A DNA stretch of 64,000 nucleotides from Hyphomonadaceae bacterium UBA1849 (lineage in GTDB: Bacteria > Pseudomonadota > Alphaproteobacteria > Caulobacterales > Hyphomonadaceae), in the NCBI GenBank assembly GCA_002338565.1, contig DDIN01000008.1:1245567-1309566 (forward strand), read 5' to 3'. The notes beneath the pieces are model-generated. The model was not told where the DNA came from and searched no databases. It saw only the letters and a program-made list of their open reading frames with translations. Of the stretch, positions 36,168 to 45,432 are shown in pieces. Each line of letters starts with the position of its first letter. The first letter of the stretch is position 1. The position numbers and the translations under genes were made by a program.

Positions 36168-36449
36168 ATGCCCATGCGCCAACTCAACCGAAATGAAATG
36201 CTAAGAGGGTGGTCTGCCAGCGGGCAGGACTTGCGGGCGCAGCTTTGGCCGGAACCTGAGAAGCCCAAGCCGGCTGAGGTGAAGGAAAAGAGGAAATGGT
36301 TCGGCCACCATATATGGGGCGCACTGGCCTATATCTTTGTCGCCTTGTTTGCAGGCGCATCCTCAGTGGCTGGTGGTCTGGTGTCCACTAAGCAGATTGA
36401 GAACATCTATTCCTATGTTGGCGACAAGCTGGAAGATGTGCTCGGTTGA
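36168..36449 (+). CDS. Small single-pass membrane protein
   Basis: A 93-residue protein from ATG 36168, with a charged N-terminus (LNRNEMLRGWSASGQDLRAQ), a Lys/Glu/Pro segment, and one hydrophobic segment about residues 52-75 (WGALAYIFVALFAGASSVAGG). A longer frame from TTG 36120 exists but has no better ribosome site. Family not recognised. Confidence 0.55.
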   Translation: MPMRQLNRNEMLRGWSASGQDLRAQLWPEPEKPKPAEVKEKRKWFGHHIWGALAYIFVALFAGASSVAGGLVSTKQIENIYSYVGDKLEDVLG

Positions 36450-36587
36450 GGTCTGATCGATTGGGCCCTCATGCTTAACCTCCCGGAAAGCGTCGTTCAC
36501 AGATTTTAACGATTCCGGAAACGCGCGCGCAAACTCTCTGGCGGATAATTTCACCCTTCGATTGCTTCATATTTTGGGTGTGATGAT

Positions 36588-36998
36588 ATGCTCTCGCGCG
36601 CAGAAACACGGTTTCAGGATTGGATGATCAGCTTCTTGCTGCTGATCTGGTTTGGATATGTCGCGCTTGAATTCGTGGCCTCGCGTTCAGCGCCGCCCAA
36701 TTCTCATGAGGCTATTCTGGTATCGATAACGCCGCATTGGGCGTCTTCGGGGCAGGCGCTCGGCGTCTGGACAGGCTTTGCTGGTGCCGTCCTGTTAATT
36801 CTCGGTAGCCGGATGGCGCTTCTCGGTTTTGTGACGTCACTCGTTGGTAGCAGTGCTTATGTGTACTACGCGGCGTGTTTGCGCAGAACGCCGGAAATCG
36901 GCTTCGAGGAACTCGCGCTATTGCTTGGCGCGCTGATCATTTGCTTGTTCGCGATGATGTACTCGAACGCATTGGCTGTGCGCCGCGTGCTTCGCTAA
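36588..36998 (+). CDS. Hypothetical membrane protein
   Basis: A 136-residue protein with about four membrane segments (MISFLLLIWFGYVALEFV first). No family recognised. It converges with and overlaps the transporter gene by four bases. Coding character is supported by its length and clean hydropathy pattern only. Confidence 0.6.
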   Translation: MLSRAETRFQDWMISFLLLIWFGYVALEFVASRSAPPNSHEAILVSITPHWASSGQALGVWTGFAGAVLLILGSRMALLGFVTSLVGSSAYVYYAACLRRTPEIGFEELALLLGALIICLFAMMYSNALAVRRVLR

Positions 36999-38452
36999 AG
37001 CGCGAGCGGTGCCAGATATGTCCCAATCAGCGCGATGATGATAACCGCACCAATATTTATCCAGAAACCGGCTCGTATCATGTCTTTCACATGCATATGG
37101 CCGGACGCATAAACGATGGCGTTTGGCGCTGTCGCGACAGGTAGCATGAAGGCGCAGCTTGCAGCCACAGCGGCCGGGCCAAGCAGGCTTTCCGGCGCAA
37201 TGCCAACCCCGACCGCGAATGCACCAAGAATCGGCGCAAGCGTTGTCATAGTCGCGACATTGCTCGTCAGTTCGGTCAGATAGACCACAAGTGCCACGAC
37301 GACAAACACAACGGCGAGCGCAGGTGCGCCCTCAAGCACGGTGAGCAGATTTCCCAGCCACTCTGAAAGCCCTGTCCGGCTGACCGCCTGTCCGAGAGAA
37401 ATGCCTCCCCCGAAGAGCAGGATCACGCCCCAGGGCAGTTGAACGGCTTCATCCCATGTCAGCAATGTGCGCTTTTCTCCGCCACCTGCAGGCATGAGGA
37501 ACATCATCACAGCGCCGAAGGCAGCAATGCCCATATCGCTAAGACCAGAAATCCAGCCAAGCCCTGGAACGGGCGCCAGATATTCCTGCATCGGCACGCG
37601 CAGTACCCAGAGTGTCGCGACAATGCCGAACACGATCGCGACCCGCGCTTCGGGCGCTGTTACACTGCCCAGAGCATCAAGGTGCTTTTTGACTTCGGCT
37701 TGCCCGTCACTAGCAGTCGAACCCGGCGCTCGTTTTGGCAGGCCGCGGGTCACGACATACCAGGCGAGCGGGATGAGCAGCAGCATGGCTGGTACGCCAA
37801 ACATCATCCACTGGAAATAGCCGATATCGTCGCCGGTATTGGTGCGCAGCCAGTCAATCGCGATCAGGTTGGTCGGCGTGCCAATCGGTGTGGCAACGCC
37901 GCCAATGCTTGCAGAATAACAAATGCCGAGTAGAACCGCTTTCGCAAAATGGCCTTCCTCGTCGCCGGTTTCTGCGGCGACAGAAATGGCAATCGGCACC
38001 ATCATAATGGTCGTGGCTGTATTGGAAATCCACGCGGAGATAAGCGCGGTCGCGATCATGAAACCTGCAATGATAAAGCGGCGTCGGCTGCCTGCACGCG
38101 AGACGATGTTCAGCGCAATGCGCGTGTGTAAATTCCAGCGTTCAATGCCCATGGCGACAACGAAGCCGCCAAGCAGAAGTAGAACGATTGTGCTGGAGTA
38201 TCCAGCTGCAGCCTGACCGGCAGTGCCGGCTCCGATAATGGGAATGACAACGAGGGGGAGGAGCGAGGTCGCTGGGATAGGGATGGCTTCGGTAGACCAC
38301 CAGACGGCCATCCATACCAAAAGGGCGCCCACGCGCAGACCTTCAACCGGCAGGCCGTCAGGCGGTGGTATCAAGCCGATGAGCAGCGCCAGAACAGGGC
38401 CGAGAACCAGCCCTATCGTCTGCGCTTTACTGCGACCTTGAGTTTCCTCCAA
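36995..38452 (-). CDS. SLC13/DASS family anion:sodium symporter
   Basis: A 485-residue transporter with about 11-12 membrane segments. The two substrate/sodium clamshell motifs of the family are present: ISNTATTIMMVPI (SNT motif) and ATPIGTPTNLIAI; the second repeat has LTSNVATMTTLAPIL. WWSTEAIPIPATSLLPLV is the family N-terminal signature. Likely substrates are di- or tricarboxylates or sulfate; sequence alone does not decide. Confidence 0.9.
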   Translation of the reverse strand: MEETQGRSKAQTIGLVLGPVLALLIGLIPPPDGLPVEGLRVGALLVWMAVWWSTEAIPIPATSLLPLVVIPIIGAGTAGQAAAGYSSTIVLLLLGGFVVAMGIERWNLHTRIALNIVSRAGSRRRFIIAGFMIATALISAWISNTATTIMMVPIAISVAAETGDEEGHFAKAVLLGICYSASIGGVATPIGTPTNLIAIDWLRTNTGDDIGYFQWMMFGVPAMLLLIPLAWYVVTRGLPKRAPGSTASDGQAEVKKHLDALGSVTAPEARVAIVFGIVATLWVLRVPMQEYLAPVPGLGWISGLSDMGIAAFGAVMMFLMPAGGGEKRTLLTWDEAVQLPWGVILLFGGGISLGQAVSRTGLSEWLGNLLTVLEGAPALAVVFVVVALVVYLTELTSNVATMTTLAPILGAFAVGVGIAPESLLGPAAVAASCAFMLPVATAPNAIVYASGHMHVKDMIRAGFWINIGAVIIIALIGTYLAPLAL

Positions 38453-38475
38453 ATTGTCCCCCCGACAGATTGGCT

Positions 38476-38673
38476 TTACGCGTTAGGATCGTGCTCCGAC
38501 CCTTTCAGAATAAACAGGCGGTCGCAATAGCGGCAGGTCACATAGTCCTCGTCGCCCATTTCGTACCAGACCTTCGGGTGACCGAGTGCGCCACCACCGC
38601 CATCGCATGACACTTTATGGTCCTCGACGATCAGGACTTCCGGCGCTGACTTTAGTTCTGCTTCACTCACCAT
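38476..38673 (-). CDS. Zinc-finger domain protein of the NDUFS6/CHCC type
   Basis: A 65-residue protein from ATG 38673 with AGGGG nine bases upstream. Ligands appear as SCDGGGGALGHPKVWYEMG followed by TCRYCDRLF, the Cys-His-Cys-Cys zinc site of the zf-CHCC family. The eukaryotic relative is the complex I subunit NDUFS6, and alphaproteobacteria carry this protein as an accessory complex I factor. The nuo operon is not in view. Confidence 0.85.
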   Translation of the reverse strand: MVSEAELKSAPEVLIVEDHKVSCDGGGGALGHPKVWYEMGDEDYVTCRYCDRLFILKGSEHDPNA

Positions 38674-38762
38674 AATTTTAGCCCCTGTGGCGTTTGTGAA
38701 ATGGATATTGCACACTAGGTATGTTGAGCGCGCTCACTACGTCAATCTTGAAAGAAGCTCTA

Positions 38763-39725
38763 ATGACTTCAGTTTCCTCAAAACCTGAATATGCAATTGA
38801 AGCTATAGGCCTTGAAAAGACCTATCGGGCTTCCGGAAAACTGCCTGCTAAACGGGCGCTGAACGGGATTGACCTGAAAATCCGCACGGGCTCGATCTTT
38901 GGTCTGCTTGGTCCGAATGGCGCCGGAAAATCGACATTTATCAACATTCTATCCGGGCTCGTGACGAAGTCTGGCGGCACGGCTCGTATCTGGGGACATG
39001 ACATCGACACAGAAGGGCGCGCCGCGCGGTCTTCCATCGGTGTGGTGCCGCAGGAAATCAATATGGACCCGTTCTTCACGCCGTTTGAGTCTGTGGAGCT
39101 ACAATCTGGTTTTTACGGCGTACCGAAATCAGAGCGCCGCACGGACGAGATTCTGGCTGCCGTAGGGCTTGCTGATAAGCGCGACGCCTATGTGCGTCAG
39201 CTGTCTGGCGGCATGAAGCGCCGTCTCATGGTCGCAAAGGCGCTTGTTCATGCGCCGCCGGTGCTCATTCTCGATGAGCCGACGGCGGGCGTGGACGTAG
39301 AGCTGCGCCGGTCACTCTGGGAATATGTTCTGGAGCTCAACAAGGCTGGTACAACAATCATCCTTACCACGCACTATCTGGAAGAGGCGCAAGAGCTTTG
39401 CGACGAGATTGGCATTATCAATAATGGCGAAGTCATCGCATGTGAGCCAACGGCTCAGCTTCTGAAACGCCTCGATCACAAAACGCTGGTTATTGAGCCT
39501 GCTGAGGCGGTCACTGTCATTCCGGAAGCGCTGAAGGATTACGAATGCAAGCTGCGCCCAGATGGGACGCTGGCAATCACCTTCCGCTCCAGCGAGACCG
39601 GATTTGGCCGTGTCATGGAAACTGTGCGCGCGGCAGGCATTTCAATTGCGGACCTCGCAACTGAAGAACCGGATCTTGAAGACGTGTTCGTCTCTATGAC
39701 AAGCAGCGCAAACGCCGCGGCTTAG
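38763..39725 (+). CDS. ABC transporter ATP-binding protein
   Basis: A 320-residue ATPase of the DrrA/CcmA-like exporter type. Walker A LLGPNGAGKST, Q-loop VVPQEINMD, signature LSGGMKRRL, Walker B VLILDEPTAGVD and switch His TTHYLEEA are all present. A C-terminal extension of about 85 residues follows. ATG 38763 is chosen; an upstream in-frame codon at 38721 lacks a ribosome site. No permease gene adjoins: the next gene lies on the opposite strand, so the membrane partner must be encoded elsewhere. Confidence 0.9.
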   Translation: MTSVSSKPEYAIEAIGLEKTYRASGKLPAKRALNGIDLKIRTGSIFGLLGPNGAGKSTFINILSGLVTKSGGTARIWGHDIDTEGRAARSSIGVVPQEINMDPFFTPFESVELQSGFYGVPKSERRTDEILAAVGLADKRDAYVRQLSGGMKRRLMVAKALVHAPPVLILDEPTAGVDVELRRSLWEYVLELNKAGTTIILTTHYLEEAQELCDEIGIINNGEVIACEPTAQLLKRLDHKTLVIEPAEAVTVIPEALKDYECKLRPDGTLAITFRSSETGFGRVMETVRAAGISIADLATEEPDLEDVFVSMTSSANAAA

Positions 39726-39734
39726 CAGTTTGCT

Positions 39735-40691
39735 TTAGAATTGCTCGGCTTCCCAGCCGAGCTCTTCCATCATCAGAATAACACTTTCCGGGCCAGCCAG
39801 ATGGCCCGCGCCGACAACGACCAGAATACGGCCGGGCTGTTCGTCTATGAGCGTATCAAGCGTCTCTGCCCATTGGGTATTCCGGCGCGTAATCATAATC
39901 TCATAAACGCCAGGCTGTTCTTCGCTCATTTCGCGGAAAGAGCCACGATATAGCCCGTCCGGATTACCCTTCATCCAGGCCCGGAGCATGTTCTCGCCCA
40001 CTGGCGCGCTAAGCTCTTCATCGGAGAGCCCGTCCATCAACATGTCTATCTGCTCTTCGGTCGTCAGCTCCGAAAACGATTCGGCCACGACCAGCGCGTT
40101 CTCAAGGGATCGTACATCGCGGTCCAGAGAGAGCTGACGCTCCATCCACGCCTCGACACCGTCCTCGGCGGCGGCGCCCTGCATGTCCATGACGGCAAAG
40201 CTGATCATGAGGGATGCAAACCACGGCTTCTGGCCGCGAAAGCTTTCCAGATCGAGACCGACGTCAGCGAGAACTTCTGCGAGACGTTCAAGCTGGTCTG
40301 TGTCCAGCACGTCATGAAGGGACTCGCCCGGCCCTGCGATCCCCATACGAAAAAAGGCCAGAAAGTCATCGCTGGAATCGCGTGTCGTGGTTTCGAAGAA
40401 AATGATGTCAGCGGTGTTCATCACTTCGATGAATTCGTCGCGCCGCCAGTCCAGTTCCGGTGGCAGCGCATGGACCGAGCCAAACAGATACAGTTCTGTA
40501 TCTTCGTCCTCGATCAGCCACATTGCGGGGCCGCTCATCTCAAAACGGGTATCACCCAGAAATTCGGCTGGCGCAGCCTGCGCAGGTGAGAAAGATAGCG
40601 AGACCGTAAGCGCTGCAACCCAGGCTGAAACGGCGTTTCTAATTTCTCTAAAAGTCCAGCTGGTCACTTGCGTTTTACCTTCTTCCGCCAT
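39735..40691 (-). CDS. TraB/GumN family protein
   Basis: A 318-residue exported protein with a signal peptide ending near FSPAQA-APA (about residue 40). The two conserved GX2H motifs of the family appear as LFGSVHALP and VVGAGHLAGP, with FFETTT between, fitting the TraB/Tiki metalloprotease-like fold. Some members are thought to act on polysaccharide or protein, so substrate is open. ATG 40691 is used; a TTG at 40697 is in frame. It ends beside the ABC ATPase gene and starts 40 bases before the tRNA-Arg. Confidence 0.85.
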   Translation of the reverse strand: MAEEGKTQVTSWTFREIRNAVSAWVAALTVSLSFSPAQAAPAEFLGDTRFEMSGPAMWLIEDEDTELYLFGSVHALPPELDWRRDEFIEVMNTADIIFFETTTRDSSDDFLAFFRMGIAGPGESLHDVLDTDQLERLAEVLADVGLDLESFRGQKPWFASLMISFAVMDMQGAAAEDGVEAWMERQLSLDRDVRSLENALVVAESFSELTTEEQIDMLMDGLSDEELSAPVGENMLRAWMKGNPDGLYRGSFREMSEEQPGVYEIMITRRNTQWAETLDTLIDEQPGRILVVVGAGHLAGPESVILMMEELGWEAEQF

Positions 40692-40728
40692 AATCAAGGC
40701 CGGTTATATCAGCACATCATGGCTGATT

Positions 40729-42327
40729 TTAGCACCCATAGCTCAGCTGGATAGAGCGCTGCCCTCCGAAGGCAGAGGTCAGAGGTTCGAATCCTCTTGG
40801 GTGCACCATTTTACAGGTTTCATGTTGCAAACGCTGCAACACCCCGAAAACACTGGTTGTTTCAGGGGTTCGAAACCCGTTTTCACGGCAATACGCAATT
40901 GGCTTAGAAAACACCATTCTGAGCACCATTCGTTTGGCCTCAAACGGCCCATTTCTCCATATTTTATAAGGGTTTGTCAGAAATTTGAGGCAGAGTTCGA
41001 ACGTTTCGTCGAATGAACGTCTTTTCGATGGCTGCGAGGCAGCTTTTTCGCGTAATATGAGCTTGTCCCGTTCTAGTTTCTCGATCTTTTGCTCATACGC
41101 ATCGATCACACGCGGCTGAGACGCAGAGACAATACGATCAACCAGTTTCGAGACTTCGACATCAATGGCATCCAGCTGACCGTCAATCTCTCTGAGCGCT
41201 TGTTTGGCTTTTGCTGCCTGTAAGTCCCAAGCGTCCTTAAACATGGCTGTGACAAGCTTCAGGAATGGCTGACCGGGTATGAGCTTTTGAAGCAGGTCAT
41301 CAAATGCGCCTTCGATATCCGCGCGGCGGATAGACTTGCGCTTCATCTCGCAGCCCTTTTGGTAGCAAACGTAATATGGATGCCTCTTGCCCGTCTTGGA
41401 TTTCGAATAGCAGGCCGTCATCGGCTTACTGCAACACGCGCAAGCAACAACACCGCGAAGCGGAAAGTCTTCGCGCAAATCTGGACGGTATGGCGCGCAT
41501 TTGCGGCCAGCAATGCGGTCTTGAATGGCGGTATAGGTCTCAAATGAGATAAGCCCTTCATGACGTGCTGGCTGGATCGGGATGTTCCAATCCTTGCTTT
41601 CGATCATGCCCGCATAAAGAACGCGTTCCAAAATGTTGGTTACGAACTGAATACGGACGGTGCCGTCTTGTGCTTTTGGAAATGCGTCAAAACCTTCAAA
41701 GAAGCGCTTTACTTCAACCTGTGTTTGGAAGCGACCAGACGCGAAGCCTTCAAGGCCTTCTTGGATAATTGAGGCCAAAGGCTCATCGCGCACAAGCACT
41801 TTGCCTTGGCCTGCTTTATTTTCCATTTTGAAGCCCGTCACAGGACCGAACGGCCAATAGCCCGATGTCATCCTTGCGCGCATACGGTTCCGTGTTTGCT
41901 CAGCGTTCTTAGTGCGTTGGTGTTCGGAAACGGTCGCAAGGAGGTGCTCGATCAACTGCTCGTCGCTTCCTTCACCGAACTCTAAACTGGGCGACTCTAG
42001 CACGCCGCCCGCCTCATTCAGCGCAGCCCGAAGCGCTAAATGCGCTTCGAGGCCGCGTGCAAGGCGCGAGATGTCGTCGATGATCACACGGATATTGTCG
42101 CCGGAGTGGTCACGCAGATAGCTAAGCATCTGCTTCATGCCTGGCCGATCAATCACTGATCCAGAGACCGCCTTATCCTCAAAGATACGGACGATCTCAT
42201 AGCCTTTATGTTTTGCATATTCCGCGCAGCGTACAGCCTGACTTTCAGCACCGTGGCCTTTTGTAACCTGACCAAGGGATGAAACTCGAACATAGATGAC
42301 GGCTTTTTGTTGGGTGTTACTGTTCAT
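40729..42327 (-). CDS. Large serine recombinase (integrase of the element)
   Basis: A 532-residue integrase. The resolvase domain has the catalytic Ser16 in YVRVSSLGQ, with IDDISRLARGLEAHL and ERTKN-like QRTKNAEQTR following. A recombinase domain comes next, then a zinc ribbon (CACCSKPMTACYS then YVCYQKGC) and a coiled coil (about 380-460). The last 26 residues, starting MVHPRGFEPLTSAF, are encoded exactly by the antisense strand of tRNA-Arg, so the C-terminus is supplied by the attachment site in the integrated state. It overlaps the upstream gene by ATGA. Confidence 0.92.
   Translation of the reverse strand: MNSNTQQKAVIYVRVSSLGQVTKGHGAESQAVRCAEYAKHKGYEIVRIFEDKAVSGSVIDRPGMKQMLSYLRDHSGDNIRVIIDDISRLARGLEAHLALRAALNEAGGVLESPSLEFGEGSDEQLIEHLLATVSEHQRTKNAEQTRNRMRARMTSGYWPFGPVTGFKMENKAGQGKVLVRDEPLASIIQEGLEGFASGRFQTQVEVKRFFEGFDAFPKAQDGTVRIQFVTNILERVLYAGMIESKDWNIPIQPARHEGLISFETYTAIQDRIAGRKCAPYRPDLREDFPLRGVVACACCSKPMTACYSKSKTGKRHPYYVCYQKGCEMKRKSIRRADIEGAFDDLLQKLIPGQPFLKLVTAMFKDAWDLQAAKAKQALREIDGQLDAIDVEVSKLVDRIVSASQPRVIDAYEQKIEKLERDKLILREKAASQPSKRRSFDETFELCLKFLTNPYKIWRNGPFEAKRMVLRMVFSKPIAYCRENGFRTPETTSVFGVLQRLQHETCKMVHPRGFEPLTSAFGGQRSIQLSYGC
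40732..40808 (+). tRNA. tRNA-Arg (anticodon CCG)
   Basis: A 77-base tRNA with encoded CCA end. The acceptor stem pairs GCACCCA with TGGGTGC, the anticodon arm is CTGCC-CTCCGAA-GGCAG with anticodon CCG, and the T arm is AGAGG-TTCGAAT-CCTCT. It is the insertion site of the mobile element that follows, and the whole tRNA is read in antisense by the recombinase gene. Confidence 0.97.
40793..40812 (+). other. Likely attL core at the 3' end of tRNA-Arg
   Basis: The 3' end of the tRNA with the following TTTT. The recombinase gene crosses it, which marks it as the element/chromosome junction region. The exact crossover cannot be read from one junction. Confidence 0.5.
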
Positions 42328-42695
42328 GGCTGGCCTCCCTTCATTGTTTCAAGAACTTTCGGCGAGTGTAGCGAATCGGTGGAATCAGTGCCCGAACAAT
42401 CGCGAAGTTTTCCACAGGACACGGAAGAATTTGCGCTCTCTTCCATAGCCTGCTGAACCGGATGAACGCCGAAGCCCATTTCAACAAAGCCGGTGATGAC
42501 TGACCAGAGCGCTTCGATCAAAGCGCGTTTGTCAACATCAGCGAGTTCAGTGTCACCGAGCATCTCCGCATAGCGGGTATAGTCGAACTCAACGATTGGC
42601 CGTTCGGTGCTTGACCGCGCGAGCTTTTTCATCGCAGCAGTCTCAAGGGCTTGTTTGGGATCAGGCAAGCCTTGCCCGTGTTCATGATCACTCAT
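42324..42695 (-). CDS. Recombinase-linked hypothetical protein
   Basis: A 123-residue protein from ATG 42695 (GGGGGAT upstream). The central region FDYTRYAEMLGDTELADVDKRALIEALWSVITGFVEMGFGV is helical and conserved-looking; the C-terminus is Ser/Cys-rich and probably disordered. The ATGA overlap with the recombinase makes coupled expression very likely, so it may be an accessory or directionality protein. No DNA-binding motif is evident and no family is recognised. Confidence 0.65.
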   Translation of the reverse strand: MSDHEHGQGLPDPKQALETAAMKKLARSSTERPIVEFDYTRYAEMLGDTELADVDKRALIEALWSVITGFVEMGFGVHPVQQAMEESANSSVSCGKLRDCSGTDSTDSLHSPKVLETMKGGQP

Positions 42696-42835
42696 GAAAT
42701 CCCCCTTTCTTGTATTTTGGTTTGTATGGCGCTCCCCGCGAATGCCCCTCGCGATGAAAGTGCCCTTATTCCATTTTACCATTTCAGGAGGTCAGCCAGC
42801 AAAGTTCGGTTTGCTGGCCATACCCCCGTATTCAG

Positions 42836-43159
42836 CTACCGACTTCGCCCACGATCGTGTGCACGTTGAGGCGTGTGATCCCGTTTTCGCTCTTCGGCAG
42901 CGCGTTCTTTCGCGATCTCTCGAAGCTCGGCCTTTAGATCATGGCGTTCGCGCATGCCCCCCTTTTGCTGCTCACGACGTTCTTTAAGGCCTTCGCGATT
43001 GGCTTGCTGCATCATCGCAACTTCCATTTTGTTCTCGCGGTTGATCGTCGAGCCACCATTGAAGATGCGACTGAGAACCCGCTTGATGCGGCTTTCTTCT
43101 TGAGCTTCGTTTCGTGCGCCATTCTGACGTGCGTTCAGTCCATAGTGCGGCTGGGTCAT
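42836..43159 (-). CDS. Basic charged protein next to the coupling protein
   Basis: A 107-residue protein from ATG 43159 with GGAGAG upstream. It is very rich in Arg, Lys and Glu (for example KERAAEERKRDHTPQRAHDR) and probably a long charged helix. It begins 12 bases after the end of the coupling-protein gene and is likely cotranscribed with it. The C-terminal repeats of basic residues resemble those at the end of the relaxase (EREREREREQRERS-type composition), so it may bind DNA or the relaxosome. Inference only. Confidence 0.6.
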   Translation of the reverse strand: MTQPHYGLNARQNGARNEAQEESRIKRVLSRIFNGGSTINRENKMEVAMMQQANREGLKERREQQKGGMRERHDLKAELREIAKERAAEERKRDHTPQRAHDRGRSR

Positions 43160-43171
43160 GAGGCTCTCTCC

Positions 43172-44971
43172 TTACAGAGTGACATTTGGTTTGGTGTTGT
43201 CTGGCATCTTGAAAGGCTTGATTGCCGGACGTTTGGGCTTGAGCTTGAGGTTCGTCGCAGCAATCGCTTTTTCGACCTGTGCCAGTTCATCCGCGAATTC
43301 TTCATAGTAACGAATACGCGGGATTTTCATCGGCTTTTGACCCGCAATGAATACGAACGCCGTGCCGTGTTCACGCGCGCCAGCTTTGGCAACCTCGTCG
43401 GCGCGCATTACAGATTGCAGTTCCGTGGAGGTCGAAGTCGAACCACCTTGCCGATTAGTCGTGACCGACACTTTTTTGACTTCGTGCTGGCCCAGTCGTT
43501 CAGACAAATATTGCTGCGTTAGCAGATCATTGTTCGCAAACATGATCAGCAGCCCCGAATTGGCGATAAAGGTCTCCCATTGATCACCGTAGTGCTCTTG
43601 AAGCTGGGACTTGTCCTGCCCAATGATGAAAAGCTTTACGCCGAATTTCGCCGCTTCACCTGCAGCCCGCTTGATCCGCTCCATACGCCCAAGCAGCGGA
43701 AATTCATCCATGATGAACAGAACGGACTCTTTAGGTTTCGGTATGCTCATATCCTGCATCCCGTCAAAGGCGGCATTGAACAGGAGACGCAGCCACATTT
43801 TGTATGTGTCGCCCATGCCCGCAGGTAGAACCAGATAGACGGATGCCTTCTCGCGCTTCAGATCGCGCATGGCGAAGCTGCTCTTGGCACTGAAGGTTTC
43901 CATGACCTCAGAGTCCAGCCATTTGAGAGACGTCCGAACCGTCTCGACAACGCTGCTCAGCTCTTTTTCATTGCGATTGAGGTTGCCTTCGGCATAGCTC
44001 GCGACAATGCCGCGGAAAGCCTTGCAACGCGCCATCGCTGTCCAGAGAGTTTTCAGATCGCTTGTGTGAAGCAGGTCGCGCACCATGCCAAGGTGACAAT
44101 CTTCTGGCAGGCTATCCGCGCCAACATAGGCAACGACCATGGCGAGCAGCTTCTTACCGGATTCCGACCAATATGGATCATTGCCGCTTTGGATGATCAA
44201 GCTATCCGCGATCATGTAGCACTTATCGATGGCCTGGGGATCGTTCCTGAAATCAATCTCGGCCATAGGGTTCCACGTCGCGGAACTGTCGCCTGTCACA
44301 CCGAAAGGATCGAGCAGAACGATTTTCTGGCCAAGCACGACCGAACGATATTTGTATGTCTCTCGATAGTTCTCGCCCGCCGGATCATAGATGATCGCTG
44401 AACCTTTCCAGTGAAGAAGGTTCGGTATGATAAACGAGATGCCTTTGCCGCCACGCGAGCCAGCCAGCATGCAGACATGACGGTCATCGTTGAAGGTCAG
44501 CGCTTGCTTATCCTCAGCGGTGAGCCAGGACTTGCTTGCAGCGGTTAGATAGAAGCCCGTATTTTGGTAGTGGCGCAACCGATCACGGATCACGCGATTT
44601 GATGTCGTTACAGGTTGTTTCTTATCTTTGCGCCATGCCCACATGAAGAGAAACCAGCGGAAGAAGAGCGGCCAGCTTTTTGTCAGGGTCAGATAGCCAG
44701 CGAGAATGGCGCTTAATGGTGTAACGACAATCGCGGCGACCCAGAGAGCGACCATTGCGCCGCCCACGCCAAAGTATAACAGCGCAACGATCCCCGAGAT
44801 TAGCGTGCTGCTGAAGATCACCGCCCACAGCACCCCACCGGCGAGCATGAGCTTGAAAGCCAGCGGCGAGGTCAGGCGATTGTGAAAGGCTGACGTTGCG
44901 CTCTTCACCGCGTGGGAAATACGGCCTACGAGTTCGACCGACTTGTCGAAAATATAGATAAAAATCTGCAT
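43172..44971 (-). CDS. VirD4/TraG-type conjugative coupling ATPase
   Basis: A 599-residue type IV coupling protein that docks the relaxase-DNA complex to a secretion channel. Two membrane segments lie about residues 40-95, then the ATPase domain with Walker A GSRGGKG (171-177), the YDPAGENYR segment, and Walker B VLFIMDEFPLLGRM. IFVANSG-type IANSGLLIMFANND and the C-terminal TAFVFIAGQKPMKIPRIRYY match VirD4. It is the only transfer-channel component visible, supporting helper-dependent transfer. Confidence 0.93.
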   Translation of the reverse strand: MQIFIYIFDKSVELVGRISHAVKSATSAFHNRLTSPLAFKLMLAGGVLWAVIFSSTLISGIVALLYFGVGGAMVALWVAAIVVTPLSAILAGYLTLTKSWPLFFRWFLFMWAWRKDKKQPVTTSNRVIRDRLRHYQNTGFYLTAASKSWLTAEDKQALTFNDDRHVCMLAGSRGGKGISFIIPNLLHWKGSAIIYDPAGENYRETYKYRSVVLGQKIVLLDPFGVTGDSSATWNPMAEIDFRNDPQAIDKCYMIADSLIIQSGNDPYWSESGKKLLAMVVAYVGADSLPEDCHLGMVRDLLHTSDLKTLWTAMARCKAFRGIVASYAEGNLNRNEKELSSVVETVRTSLKWLDSEVMETFSAKSSFAMRDLKREKASVYLVLPAGMGDTYKMWLRLLFNAAFDGMQDMSIPKPKESVLFIMDEFPLLGRMERIKRAAGEAAKFGVKLFIIGQDKSQLQEHYGDQWETFIANSGLLIMFANNDLLTQQYLSERLGQHEVKKVSVTTNRQGGSTSTSTELQSVMRADEVAKAGAREHGTAFVFIAGQKPMKIPRIRYYEEFADELAQVEKAIAATNLKLKPKRPAIKPFKMPDNTKPNVTL

Positions 44972-45014
44972 ACACGCCTCCTGCGTACTTGTTGATGATC
45001 TGAAATGTGGATGT

Positions 45015-45050
45015 GAAAAGAGCGGCCTGCGTTCTTCGCTGGCCGCTCTG
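45015..45050 (-). terminator. Terminator of the small zinc-ribbon operon
   Basis: Stem AGAGCGGCC (45019-45027) / GGCCGCTCT (45041-45049), followed on the minus strand by TTTTC. It separates the operon from the coupling-protein gene. Confidence 0.75.
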
Positions 45051-45080
45051 CATCGTCACTTTTGTTTGAGTTGGGTTCGT

Positions 45081-45245
45081 CTAGCCGTCAGACGTCCAAC
45101 CCCAGTAACAATACGAACAGCGTCCGCGCTGCCTGTGCGAATGTCGCAATAGGAGATTAGGGCATCTCTGACAGACGTGCTTGCGCGGCTGACAGGCTTC
45201 ATCGTGCTGAACGAAAAGCGAAGAAATTCTGAGCAGCAGGTCCAT
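45081..45245 (-). CDS. 54-residue Cys-rich protein
   Basis: A short frame whose ATG at 45245 overlaps the stop of the gene before it (TGATG). It encodes a basic protein with five cysteines, including HVCQRCPN and GRCSYCYW, a CxxC...CxxC zinc-ribbon pattern. It is the last gene before the terminator at 45050. Coupling and the cysteine pattern support it; no family is recognised. Confidence 0.5.
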   Translation of the reverse strand: MDLLLRISSLFVQHDEACQPRKHVCQRCPNLLLRHSHRQRGRCSYCYWGWTSDG

Positions 45246-45421
45246 CACAGCATTCCCTCCTGCGTCACCGTGCAGATAATCTTTGACTTACACAGCGGGC
45301 ACGTGCCCGTTGGGACATGATCAGGAATGGGCTGTGAGTATAGTTCAGCACCGAACGAAGCGTTTGGCGCGACTACCGAGCAGTAAGCGCAGTTAAGCGG
45401 ATTTTTAGGGATGAATGTCAT
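45245..45421 (-). CDS. 58-residue double-CxxC zinc-ribbon protein
   Basis: ATG 45421 follows AGGAGGAG, a near-perfect ribosome site. The protein has NCAYCSV near residue 11 and TCPLCKSK near 41, a classical CxxC...CxxC zinc ribbon. It starts 11 bases after the stop of the upstream small gene. Function unknown; such ribbons often bind nucleic acid or partner proteins. Confidence 0.65.
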   Translation of the reverse strand: MTFIPKNPLNCAYCSVVAPNASFGAELYSQPIPDHVPTGTCPLCKSKIICTVTQEGML

Positions 45422-45432
45422 TTTGACTCCTC

